This document shows, piece by piece, positions 7,379-15,767 of a DNA stretch of 64,000 nt. Source of the DNA: an uncultured Prevotella sp. (GTDB lineage: Bacteria > Bacteroidota > Bacteroidia > Bacteroidales > Bacteroidaceae). A program made the position numbers and the translations under genes. The stretch covers positions 62,001 through 126,000 of the forward strand of contig CABUXJ010000002.1 in the NCBI GenBank assembly GCA_902495455.1. Reading direction: 5' to 3'. Under the pieces are notes generated by a model that was not told the DNA's origin, made no database searches, and saw only the letters and a program-made list of their open reading frames with translations. Each line of letters begins with the position of its first letter. Positions within the stretch are counted from its first letter, which is position 1.

Positions 7379-8560
7379 TCAGTGGTGGAACAGGCGGACG
7401 CCGGTGAAGGCCATTGCGATGCCGTATTTGTCGCACGTCTCGATGACGTTGTCGTCACGCACCGAACCGCCGGCCTGTGCTATGTAGCGCACACCGCTCT
7501 TGTGGGCGCGCTCGATGTTGTCGCCGAAGGGGAAGAAGGCGTCGCTGCCGAGAGCCACATCCGTATTCTTGGCGATCCACTCCTGCTTCTCTTCCATCGT
7601 CAGCACCTCGGGGCGCTCCTTGAAGAGGCGCTGCCATGTGCCGTCGCGCAGGACGTCATCGTGCTCCTCGCTGATATATACGTCAATCGTGTTGTCACGG
7701 TCGGCGCGGCGGATACCGTCGACGAAGGGCAGACCCATCACCTTCGGGTGCTGGCGCAACCACCAGATGTCAGCCTTCGAACCGGCCAGACGGGTGCAGT
7801 GGATGCGGCTCTGCTGGCCGGCGCCGATGCCGATGGCCTGACCGTCCTTGGCGTAGCAGACGGAGTTGCTCTGGGTATATTTGAGCGTGATGAGGGCGAT
7901 GAGCAGGTCACGGCGTGCCTCGGGTGTGAAGTCCTTGGCCTGAGTGGGAATGTTCTCAAACAGGGCCGGGTCGCTCAGATCGATTTCGTTGCGTCCCTGT
8001 TCGAACGTGACGCCGAACACCTGTTTGCGCTCGACCGGCTCCGGTACGTAGTCGGGATCGATCTTGATGACATTGTATGTCCCCTTGCGCTTGTCCTTCA
8101 GGATTTCGATAGCCTCGGGGGTATAGTCAGGGGCAATCACGCCGTCGCTGACCTCACGCTTGATGAGCGTTGCCGTGGCGGCGTCGCACGTGTCGCTCAG
8201 AGCGACGAAATCGCCGTAGGAGCTCATGCGGTCGGCACCGCGGGCACGGGCGTACGCACATGCTATCGGCGACAGTTCCATCTTGATGTCATCCACGAAG
8301 TATATCTTCTTGAGCGTGTCGCTCAGTGGCAGTCCGACAGCGGCTCCGGCGGGAGACACGTGCTTGAACGACGCTGCGGCGGCCAGACCCGTGGCGGCCT
8401 TGAGCTCGCGCACGAGCTGCCAGCTGTTGAGCGCGTCCAGCAGGTTGATGTAGCCCGGACGGCCGTTGATGACTTCGATGGGTAGCTCGCCCTCGGTCAT
8501 GAATATGCGTGAGGGCTTCTGGTTGGGATTGCATCCGTACTTCAGTGTTAATTCTTTCAT
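7379..8560 (-). CDS. purH: phosphoribosylaminoimidazolecarboxamide (AICAR) formyltransferase
   Basis: A 393-residue protein with AICAR transformylase motifs: KYGCNPNQKPSRIF, SFKHVSPAGAAVG, KYTQSNSVCYAKDGQAIGIGAGQQSRI, the DAFFPFGDNIERAHKSGV stretch, and GGSVRDDNVIETC. It transfers a formyl group from 10-formyl-THF to AICAR, the penultimate step of IMP synthesis. The usual bifunctional PurH carries an N-terminal IMP cyclohydrolase domain of about 200 residues; that domain is absent, so ring closure must be encoded elsewhere. This split form is known in some lineages. Confidence 0.93.
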   Translation of the reverse strand: MKELTLKYGCNPNQKPSRIFMTEGELPIEVINGRPGYINLLDALNSWQLVRELKAATGLAAAASFKHVSPAGAAVGLPLSDTLKKIYFVDDIKMELSPIACAYARARGADRMSSYGDFVALSDTCDAATATLIKREVSDGVIAPDYTPEAIEILKDKRKGTYNVIKIDPDYVPEPVERKQVFGVTFEQGRNEIDLSDPALFENIPTQAKDFTPEARRDLLIALITLKYTQSNSVCYAKDGQAIGIGAGQQSRIHCTRLAGSKADIWWLRQHPKVMGLPFVDGIRRADRDNTIDVYISEEHDDVLRDGTWQRLFKERPEVLTMEEKQEWIAKNTDVALGSDAFFPFGDNIERAHKSGVRYIAQAGGSVRDDNVIETCDKYGIAMAFTGVRLFHH

Positions 8561-8600
8561 AAGTCTGTCTTACTGTGGGAAACCTGTTGATTATCTGCTG

Positions 8601-8608
8601 CAAAGTTA
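8601..8608 (-). promoter_or_regulatory. -7 box for the purH-like gene
   Basis: TAACTTTG on the minus strand, about 40 nt before the start codon. Confidence 0.65.
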
Positions 8609-8777
8609 ATGATTTCCCGCGATATACGCAAATGAATGTCGAATGTTGAGTGCTGCCCGGCGGATAGTCGGCTTATATTTCCCTTTGCGTCAACATCGTG
8701 ACGGGCGAATGTCGGGTGCAGGCCTGCGGATTGTCTGCCACAGGCCGCCTGCCGTTTCTCGATATTCGTAATGTTTT

Positions 8778-9300
8778 TTCTGAATTTAAGGCCAAAATCC
8801 GGGCCCACTTTCCGAAATTTCTCCGCCGTGCTCTCAAATATTCAAATCTCACGAAGAACATTTTTGCTGATATTTTTCGGCGTCGGAATCGCGATTTTTG
8901 CAAAACGCTGGCACACAGTCACTTATAAACAGGCAGCCCCCTCTGACTCCCCCAAAGGGGGAGCTTGGGCTTCCCGTAAGGGCCCCGCGGGGTTGCAACG
9001 GGGCTGCTATTGCTTTGCAACGGGGCCGCCGTTGCAACATGACGGCGTGCTCGTTGCAACCCCGCGGGGGCCCCGTTGCTCGACGACCACCACTTTTTTG
9101 CCCTTTTCCGGCAATCAAAAACTCGCGAACTTTTGCAAAAAAGAGGAGCCGTAAGGCCCTTACGGCATCACGAGCGCCTCCTTAGGGGGAGTCATGGGGG
9201 CTTTGAAAGGGGCTGTCAGATCCTTTGAGGCCCTTATTGCTCATGAAAATGCAAATCTTTGAGCATTTTCTCGGATATGATTTTGTAAACATTTATTATA
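8778..9300. repeat. dispersed repeat family A, full-length copy
   Basis: About 520 bp that align throughout, with scattered substitutions, to 17219-17745. Both copies run: TCTGAATTTAAGGCCAAAAT-like start, CAAATCTC[A/G]CGAAG, a T-rich ..TTTTTCGGCGT.. block, a CCCCCTCTGACTCCCCC hairpin, the CCGTAAGGGCCCCGCGG core, GTTGCAACG motifs, AAAAACT[C/T]GCGAA, and an end at GATTTTGTAAACA. No shared reading frame exists. The palindrome GCCGTAAGGCCCTTACGGC is at 9148-9166. It fills most of the 8561-9989 gap. Confidence 0.85.
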
Positions 9301-9559
9301 CATAAAACCACCGGCGACCGCCTGATATCCTTTGGAAATGTTGGGTGGATTGTTGGGTGGATTGTGAGTAGGGTGGAGCTTTTCTATATTTCCAAGTAGG
9401 GTCCCGTCGTTACCGCCTCCTTGCCTCGTTGTGGAAAGTCCCTCCTGTGACCTCCCCGAATGGGGGAGGAACTGAGTGGGTGAAGGGAGTTGTTTTTTAT
9501 TTTTCAACGCAAAGACGCAAAGATGGCGCCGCCGCGCATACGGAAGTACGCAAAGGAGA

Positions 9560-9850
9560 GTGTATTAAAATGCAACGGAAGCAACTTGGTAGGGACATAT
9601 TCTTGTATTTGTCCGCGAAACATGCTCTGAATATCACTACGTTACGAGCGGACAAATACAAGACGAGTTGTTGAGCGTAGCGAAAAATATGTCCCTACAT
9701 TAACTTTGCGTCGGTAAAAAGAAGTAATATAAATCTTTTGAATATGCGGTCAGTTTCTTACCTTTGTTGTATGAGGAAAGACTGACAGGCCGGAGGATTA
9801 AACTTTTGTCCCTACCAAGTATCATGTGTCCATTTTGATACACCCACTTA
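9560..9850. repeat. dispersed repeat family B, copy with insertion
   Basis: Shares with 40776-40925 the run TGCAACGGAAGC, the arm 9590-9616 (TAGGGACATATTC...), its partial complement at 9648-9662 and 9688-9698, and a tail reading GTCCCTACCAAG...TTTTGA[T/C]ACACCC. Relative to the other copy it carries extra sequence inside the right arm (9663-9687) and about 105 bp before the tail. No gene is seen. Confidence 0.75.
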
Positions 9851-9904
9851 TACATATTCGGCTCTCTTCCTTTGGGGAGGATTACAGGGCGGGGCTTTTC
9901 ATAT

Positions 9905-9947
9905 AAAAGGGTGCATCAAAAGCAAGCGGCTTTTGATGCACCCTTTT
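9905..9947. terminator. terminator after the tonB-operon TPR gene
   Basis: A 19-bp perfect stem (9905-9923 with 9929-9947, AAAAGGGTGCATCAAAAGC) with a short loop and A/T-rich flanks. It is 43 bp past the stop of the last gene of the leftward operon. Confidence 0.85.
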
Positions 9948-9989
9948 TATGGGATAGTGCTCACGGTACACACGACCGTGAAAGGTGTG

Positions 9990-11411
9990 TTACTTCTTGT
10001 TGGAGATGGTGAGTGCCTGCTTGGCAATCTCGTTCTCGGGATCAAGTTCGAGAATCTTGTTCCAATAGACATCGGCGGCGTCGCGGTCGTCCTTCACGAG
10101 GTTGAAGTAGCCGAGGTATCTGTAGCACTCGATGAGGCGGGCCTTGTCGCTGGCACTCTTCTCGGCGCGTGGCTCGATGATGACGGCCAACTGCTCGTAG
10201 TGGGGCTTGGCGAGACCTTCGGTTGTCTCCGGGTCCATGTAGGAATTGATGCGGGCAACCCAGAAGATGGAGTATTCCTCGGCATCGGGGAACTTCTCCT
10301 TCAGACCGGCGTATGTGCTCTCTGCCTTCTTGAACATGTCCTTGCGGGCGTCTCCTTCCATTGTGTTGGCGTATTGGGTGTAGAGCTGTGCGAGTCCTAC
10401 GATGTCATTGGCCTGCGGCTTTTCTACTGATGCCAAGAATTCCTGATATGTCTTGATGGCGTTCTCGTAGTCGTCGTTCTGCTTGTAGCCTTCGGCGAGC
10501 TGCTTGATGACGCCGGCGCGCTTTGTCTTGTCCTCAAAGTTCTGCTCAAGGGCTTTCTTGTACATGTCGATGGCTTCGGTGTGCTTCTTGGCTCCGCTGA
10601 GTGCGTTGCCGTAGTATGTGTAGTCGAAATAGGAGAACTTGGCGCTGTCCGACTTGTTGAAGAGTGCGTCGGCATAGATGAGCGCGTTGTCATAGTCCTT
10701 CAGGTCGGTGCAGCTGAACATGGCGAGACGGTTGAACGCGGCATCGCGTGGATTCTTCTTGAGTCCGGTCTGCGCGATTTTGAGACTCTCGTCATATTTC
10801 TGTGAGAACCACAATGACATGGCGAAGCTTGTCAGGTCGGCTTCTTCCATAGCGTTGATGTCGGCCTTGCGGAAGCTTTCGACGGCTTTGTCAAACTCGT
10901 TTGATGAGTAGTAGATGCGGCCTATCATGGCGTCAACGGCGATATCGGGGCGCTGGGCACGCAGTTCTTCCAGTTTGTCGACGGCTCCCTGGGGGCTTAC
11001 CTTGCGGTAGACGTTGGCATATTTGTAGTAGGCATCGGGATTCTTCGGGTCGGTATAGATGGCCATCTCGTAGTATTTTGCAGCTTCACCTCCGTTGTTT
11101 GCGCGTGCGGCCAAATCTCCCAGCAGGATGTATGCGGGGCTGTATTCCTTTGCCTTGAGGGCGTACTCGGCATATACTTTGGCGTTCAGTGTGTCCTTGA
11201 GGTCGTAGTAGGTGCGGCCGATGCCACAGAGGACTTCTGAGTTCTTTTTGTTCTTCTTGTATATATCCTTCATTTGTTTGGCTAAATCAGCGGGATTGCT
11301 TTTGATGATGTTGGCAATTTCGTCGATTTGTGCCTTGTTGTCCTGAGCTGTTGCGGGCATGCTGAGGCTCATTAGCATTGCTCCTATCAGTAAATACTTT
11401 GTTTTCTTCAT
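9990..11411 (-). CDS. TPR-repeat exported protein of the exb-tonB operon
   Basis: A 473-residue protein with a signal peptide (about 1-22, ending ATAQ) and TPR-like helical repeats across almost its whole length (for example YSPAYILLGDLAARANNGGEAAKYYEMAI). It is the last gene of the exbB-exbD-exbD-tonB-pstS-like operon, spaced 104 bp from its neighbour. This gene order recurs in Bacteroidota; the TPR protein is presumed periplasmic and may assemble or tune the TonB complex. Its exact role is not known to me. Confidence 0.85.
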   Translation of the reverse strand: MKKTKYLLIGAMLMSLSMPATAQDNKAQIDEIANIIKSNPADLAKQMKDIYKKNKKNSEVLCGIGRTYYDLKDTLNAKVYAEYALKAKEYSPAYILLGDLAARANNGGEAAKYYEMAIYTDPKNPDAYYKYANVYRKVSPQGAVDKLEELRAQRPDIAVDAMIGRIYYSSNEFDKAVESFRKADINAMEEADLTSFAMSLWFSQKYDESLKIAQTGLKKNPRDAAFNRLAMFSCTDLKDYDNALIYADALFNKSDSAKFSYFDYTYYGNALSGAKKHTEAIDMYKKALEQNFEDKTKRAGVIKQLAEGYKQNDDYENAIKTYQEFLASVEKPQANDIVGLAQLYTQYANTMEGDARKDMFKKAESTYAGLKEKFPDAEEYSIFWVARINSYMDPETTEGLAKPHYEQLAVIIEPRAEKSASDKARLIECYRYLGYFNLVKDDRDAADVYWNKILELDPENEIAKQALTISNKK

Positions 11412-11515
11412 CGTTGTACCTCTTATTATATTAATTTATAGTGTTATTATAACTGTTCCTGTCGTATTATTCTTTAACCTCTCTGGGTGGCCATTCCTGC
11501 GTTGTCGTGGTCCGG

Positions 11516-12478
11516 CTATTCCGTGCTGATGTCTACTTGGCGGACGGTCATATTGCCTCTGTATGGCAGGAGGCCGGCTTTGTGGATGACGAGCTGGCCG
11601 CGGAAGTCGGCTGCAATGAAGTTGACAAATCCCCACGGCAGCCCGTGGATGGGGTCGTTGAGCAGTGCGTAGATGGTGCGCACGAGGGGGTAGTTGCCAT
11701 TATATATGTAGAATTGGTACGGTTTCCAACTGCTGGCCACGGTGGCCGGGTGGATTTTGCTTACCGCCATTACCTTGATATTCTTCTTGAATGTGACATT
11801 TGTCGTGTCGCGCTTGTCGTTGAGCCAGTTGGAACCGATTATTCCGATGGAGTTCGGGTGCTTCTCAACGAAGTCGATGACTTCTGCCGATTTCTTCACG
11901 GCGTAGATGTTGGGGCTGTTGATGGGCTTGCCGTCGAGGAGCGAGTCCACGCAGAAGTGGACTGTACTTGACTGCTTGTTGTCGAAAGCGACCTCGATGT
12001 CGCCTAATTTTGAATTGGGATACAGCTTGTCCCATTTTGATACCTTGCCGGACAGAATGAGTTTGATGTCCTGCACGGAAATGATGGAGTCGGGGTTGTC
12101 CTTGTTTACAATCAGTGCCAGACCGTCGTATGCCAACGGCACGGATGCGGGCAGGAATCGGCGATCTTTCAGATTTTGGTCTTCCCTGTCTGTAAGTCTG
12201 CGGGTGGTGATGGCCAGATGTGTTTGCTCCTTCATGAGCATGTTGACGGCATCCAGCTCGTTGGTGTATTGAGGAATCAACTTCGCGTTGGGATAAATGT
12301 GTTGGAAGACCTCAATTTCTTCCTCGATGATAGGACTGAAACTCTCATCAGAGACGAACTTAATCGTCCCTGATGAGTAAGTGTCAGTTCTGCCGTTCTT
12401 CGGCTTGCGGTTACAAGAAGCCGTAAGGCAAAGAGCGAGAGTCAATCCAACTATTGTGTTGAATAGATTTTTCTTCAT
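11516..12478 (-). CDS. PstS-like substrate-binding lipoprotein
   Basis: A 320-residue protein with a lipoprotein signal (Cys22 in LTASCN) and the fold signature of phosphate-type periplasmic binding proteins: GTIKFVSDESFSPI near residue 37, LAITTRRLTD, LALIVNKDNPDSIISVQDIKLILSG, and SIGIIGSNW. No Pst transporter genes are nearby; it sits between tonB and a TPR gene, so it more likely serves the TonB machine than phosphate import. The ligand is unknown. Confidence 0.85.
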   Translation of the reverse strand: MKKNLFNTIVGLTLALCLTASCNRKPKNGRTDTYSSGTIKFVSDESFSPIIEEEIEVFQHIYPNAKLIPQYTNELDAVNMLMKEQTHLAITTRRLTDREDQNLKDRRFLPASVPLAYDGLALIVNKDNPDSIISVQDIKLILSGKVSKWDKLYPNSKLGDIEVAFDNKQSSTVHFCVDSLLDGKPINSPNIYAVKKSAEVIDFVEKHPNSIGIIGSNWLNDKRDTTNVTFKKNIKVMAVSKIHPATVASSWKPYQFYIYNGNYPLVRTIYALLNDPIHGLPWGFVNFIAADFRGQLVIHKAGLLPYRGNMTVRQVDISTE

Positions 12479-12545
12479 TTTGCTGTAATAATCGTGTTAC
12501 AGGGTGATGACAGAGCTACATGGTTGTAGCGACTGCGGAATATGC

Positions 12546-13376
12546 TTACTGCAACTGGAATGTCACAGGGAGCGTAAACCATACAGGCACTGCCGAACCG
12601 TTCTGCTTACCGGGAATCCATCGCGGCATGGCCTTAACCACGCGCAAGGCTTCCTTGTCGAGTGACGGGTCAACCGAACGTACAACCGATGCGTTGCTGA
12701 TGGAGCCGTCCTTGCCGACGACGAAGCGTACGATGACACGTCCCTGAACTCCGTTCTCCTCAGCAATGGCCGGATACTTGATGTGACTGTTCAGCCACTC
12801 CATCAGCTTGGCGTCACCTCCGGGGAATGTAGGCATCTGCTCGACGATGTCGAACGGCTTTTCTTCCTCTTTCGGTTTTTCGTCAGCAATGACTTCCTTG
12901 GCCTTCAGCACTTCACCTTCGGCTTCATCGTTACCTTTCACGTCAAACGAACCGATGGCAGTCGTTGATTTTGCGAGTTCGTCCTGTGACTTCAACTCGT
13001 CCTCGGGCTTTACTTCGTCGTCTTTCTTGATCTCGGGGGCGGTGAACTTCACCGAGCTCTTGACCTTTTCTACGACTTTCTGCTCCATTTCAACCTTCAC
13101 GGGTTCCTTGCGCTCGACCTTGGCTTCCTTCTTCTGAGCGAGCTGAGAGAGCTCTACGTCAGTGGTGATGGCGACCTTCTTCGGCAGCGCGTTCTGGATG
13201 GCTACCTTTGCGATAACGACAGCGAATATGAGGGCAATGGTGGCAATGACGATTGTCAATGCCTGCAAGTTGCGCTTGCCGGTATCCTTGCGGAGCACGT
13301 ATGCGCCATATTCCTTATTCTTGCCTTCAAAGACGAGCTCGACCCAGTTATTGTCTATTAGATCTATTTTTGACAT
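12546..13376 (-). CDS. tonB: TonB energy-transducing protein
   Basis: A 276-residue protein: cytoplasmic start with the Bacteroidota motif NKEYGAYVLRK, a membrane anchor (about 39-61), a Lys/Glu/Val-rich periplasmic spacer (80-180), then the TonB C-terminal domain with FPGGDAKLMEWLNSHIKYP and GRVIVRFVVGKDGSISNA, ending VWFTLPVTFQLQ. It transmits the proton-motive force harvested by ExbB/ExbD to outer-membrane transporters such as the SusC in this window. Fourth gene of the operon. Confidence 0.96.
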   Translation of the reverse strand: MSKIDLIDNNWVELVFEGKNKEYGAYVLRKDTGKRNLQALTIVIATIALIFAVVIAKVAIQNALPKKVAITTDVELSQLAQKKEAKVERKEPVKVEMEQKVVEKVKSSVKFTAPEIKKDDEVKPEDELKSQDELAKSTTAIGSFDVKGNDEAEGEVLKAKEVIADEKPKEEEKPFDIVEQMPTFPGGDAKLMEWLNSHIKYPAIAEENGVQGRVIVRFVVGKDGSISNASVVRSVDPSLDKEALRVVKAMPRWIPGKQNGSAVPVWFTLPVTFQLQ

Positions 13377-13408
13377 AGTTCTTCTTTTTTAATGTTATTG
13401 GCCATTGA

Positions 13409-14056
13409 TTACTTTATGCCTTTCAGACCGAGCAGCTTCTCGTCGTCGGGATTAATCTTGTCAATGACATATTTACCAATACTGCAAATCTGCATCTCGT
13501 CCAGAGCTTCAACCATATTGCTATAGTTGGCGGTATCCATAGGTTTGATAATGATGGTCAGAGTCGGTATCTTCTCACCATTGACATTACCCTTCTTCAG
13601 TTCTTCGAGTTCCTTGTTGTAGACTTCGTCTGACATTGTGGAGCCGATGGCACCCTTCTTCTCGTCCAACTTCTGCTTGGCAACCATGATGCGTGCCACA
13701 GGAGCGATGCCTTCTTCCGTTGTGTGCTGCTGAAGCACCTTGCGGATTCCGTCCTTGCCCCATGTCGTCTCTTTGATGCACTCAGGATTTTCATATTCGG
13801 GGAGTCCCGGGATATAATAAATCTTGTCGTTGCCGGCCAGATAGATGGTGATGGTGTGAGATGCTTTCGTAACGGACTTGTCCTCTTTTTCGAGGTTCTT
13901 GTCGTTGCTCGGCATGGTCAGCTGCATCGCACTCGGCTTGCTCAGGGTGGTACAGAGCATGAAGAACGTGATAAGAAGCATCATCATGTCCACCATCGGC
14001 GTAAAGTCGACTCGGGTCTGCTTTTTATTCTGCTTACTTCCTTTTTTCTTTGCCAT
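13409..14056 (-). CDS. exbD: ExbD-like biopolymer transport protein (second copy)
   Basis: A 215-residue protein with a basic N-terminus (KKKGSKQNKKQ), a single membrane segment (about 20-42) bearing the conserved aspartate in VDFTPMVDMMMLLITFFML, and a periplasmic domain. It lies 3 bp after the other exbD and 32 bp before tonB. Two tandem, diverged exbD genes are usual in Bacteroidota. This copy has an inserted central loop with a YYIPG motif. Confidence 0.95.
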   Translation of the reverse strand: MAKKKGSKQNKKQTRVDFTPMVDMMMLLITFFMLCTTLSKPSAMQLTMPSNDKNLEKEDKSVTKASHTITIYLAGNDKIYYIPGLPEYENPECIKETTWGKDGIRKVLQQHTTEEGIAPVARIMVAKQKLDEKKGAIGSTMSDEVYNKELEELKKGNVNGEKIPTLTIIIKPMDTANYSNMVEALDEMQICSIGKYVIDKINPDDEKLLGLKGIK

Positions 14057-14059
14057 GTA

Positions 14060-14671
14060 TTATTCCTCCCCGGTTTTAAGGTTAGTGATGAGCTGGTAGC
14101 GGTTCTCGTTCATGTCCTGCAATTCTGACATCACGGTCTTCACAACCTTGTACGGTGTCTTGGCGTCGCACTTGATTGCGAGTTTCATGTCAGGGTTTGC
14201 GTCCTTTGCGGCCGTAACCCACTCTTGGAACTGACTCATTCCTCCGTCAATGCTGTCGGTAGGAACGCCTTGTGTCTGGATGAACTCTGACATCTGCTCT
14301 GCTTCCAGGTTCAAATAGTCAGGGAATTTGTTGATTGACATACCGATGGCACTGTTTTCCATGAACTTCTTCAGCTGCGCCTTGTTCAGTGAGACACCGA
14401 ACTTGTCAGCCATCGTTTGCAACATGGCCGCTGCGTCGTTCTTGTTGTCCGTGCCAAGGAATATCTTTCCGGAAGGGTCGATGAGGATGTTGAGCACATC
14501 CTTTTCGGGTACCTTCTTGTCTGACACCGAGCTTGGCGTGTTGACCTGTACCGGTTCTGGCTGCAAGAATGTTGATGTCAACATAAAGAAGCACAGAAGC
14601 AGCGTCATCACGTCAGACATAGGGGTCATGTCTATCCAGATGTCCTTCTTTTCTATTTTTATTTTACCCAT
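14060..14671 (-). CDS. exbD: ExbD-like biopolymer transport protein (first copy)
   Basis: A 203-residue protein with the N-terminal membrane segment containing IDMTPMSDVMTLLLCFFMLTSTF, including the proton-carrying aspartate, and a periplasmic domain ending with the conserved AIKCDAKTPYKVVKTVMSELQD. It follows exbB by 29 bp in the leftward operon. It should form the ExbB/ExbD motor with its neighbour. Confidence 0.95.
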   Translation of the reverse strand: MGKIKIEKKDIWIDMTPMSDVMTLLLCFFMLTSTFLQPEPVQVNTPSSVSDKKVPEKDVLNILIDPSGKIFLGTDNKNDAAAMLQTMADKFGVSLNKAQLKKFMENSAIGMSINKFPDYLNLEAEQMSEFIQTQGVPTDSIDGGMSQFQEWVTAAKDANPDMKLAIKCDAKTPYKVVKTVMSELQDMNENRYQLITNLKTGEE

Positions 14672-14700
14672 TATTATAGACTAATTAAAAGGTAAAACAA

Positions 14701-15540
14701 TTAAGCCTCTTCTGTGTGGTTAACGTCGTAAGTTGTTGCTATTGTATAACCAACCTCGTCGAGTGCGTATGTAAGTTTATCAATGCGGTTTGTGAGGAAG
14801 TTGTAAGAAACAACGGCTACCCATGATGTCAAAATACCGGAAGCGGTGTTCACAAGGGCCTCAGAGATACCGGCAGACAGGGCTGCAGAGTCAGCACCAC
14901 CACTTGAAGACAGAGCGGAGAACGAGCTGATCATACCCAACACAGTTCCGAACAGAGCGGTAAGAGTACCCAGAGTTACGATGGTTGCGATGATCGGGAG
15001 GTTCATCTGCAGAGTAGGCATCTCCAGCTGAGTTGCTTCCTCGTGAGCCTGCTGAATCTTGGCGATCTTCTGGGCCTTCTTCATTGTGGTGTTGTTCTCA
15101 GCCTCTTTGTAAGCGTTGATGGAAGCCTTTACCACGTTGGCTACAGAACCCTTCATCTTGTCGCAGAGAGCAGAAGCCTCGTCGAACTTGCCGGCCTTGA
15201 TGAGAGCCTTGATTTCTGTTGTGAACTTGCCGAGGGGCATGGTTCCGAAAGATACTCTCTGAGCGAGGATACGCTCGACGGTCAGTGTGATTACGGAGAG
15301 CAACAGCGTGAGGATAAGACCTACGACGATACCTCCCTTATACACGATACCCATCATGTCGCCGGGAATCGGGTGGCCGGTGTTGTCACCTCCGACGAAG
15401 TGGCTGGGATCACCGAGTACGAAGAAATAGAAGCAGTATGCGATAGCGCAGCATACGGCGAGGATCCAGATTGCGTTCTTAACTCCTACTGTGCCCGTTG
15501 ATTTCTTGGCTGGGGCTGCAGCCTTTTTTGTTGTTGCCAT
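14701..15540 (-). CDS. exbB: ExbB/MotA/TolQ-type proton channel protein
   Basis: A 279-residue protein with an Ala/Lys/Pro-rich leader (TTKKAAAPAKKSTG), a first membrane segment (about 24-46), a second (75-97), and a long C-terminal pair (195-270) with LGTLTALFGTVLGMISSFSALS and ISEALVNTASGILTSWVAV, the ExbB signature. First gene of the six-gene operon. The central EDTISVNAYKEAENN-type cytoplasmic region is normal for the family in Bacteroidota. Confidence 0.96.
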   Translation of the reverse strand: MATTKKAAAPAKKSTGTVGVKNAIWILAVCCAIAYCFYFFVLGDPSHFVGGDNTGHPIPGDMMGIVYKGGIVVGLILTLLLSVITLTVERILAQRVSFGTMPLGKFTTEIKALIKAGKFDEASALCDKMKGSVANVVKASINAYKEAENNTTMKKAQKIAKIQQAHEEATQLEMPTLQMNLPIIATIVTLGTLTALFGTVLGMISSFSALSSSGGADSAALSAGISEALVNTASGILTSWVAVVSYNFLTNRIDKLTYALDEVGYTIATTYDVNHTEEA

Positions 15541-15656
15541 AATTTGTTTTTTTAATTTTTAGTTATTTATGAATTTAAGTTGTTCTGTCTTCTGTCTTGT
15601 GATGAAGGTTGGCCGTGAGAGCGGTCGCTTGATGTTTTTCCGTCATGTTCTAACGG

Positions 15657-15664
15657 CAAAGGTA
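15657..15664 (-). promoter_or_regulatory. -7 box of the exb-tonB operon promoter
   Basis: TACCTTTG on the minus strand, about 117 nt upstream of exbB, giving a leader of around 110 nt. Confidence 0.6.
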
Positions 15665-15767
15665 ACAAAATAAAGCGGATGAGACAGTGGATTAATAACT
15701 TTTAACTAAGTATTCTTTAAAATTTGTCCGCGCCATTGTTCTGTTGCCGCCATCCGGTGGTTCCGGC

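Noticed and set aside
7382..8485. 367-residue frame antisense to purH
   Set aside because: Shadow of the real gene.
9241..9507. 88-residue frame near a tandem TTGGGTGGA stretch
   Set aside because: Translates repetitive intergenic DNA; proline/asparagine runs with no homology pattern.
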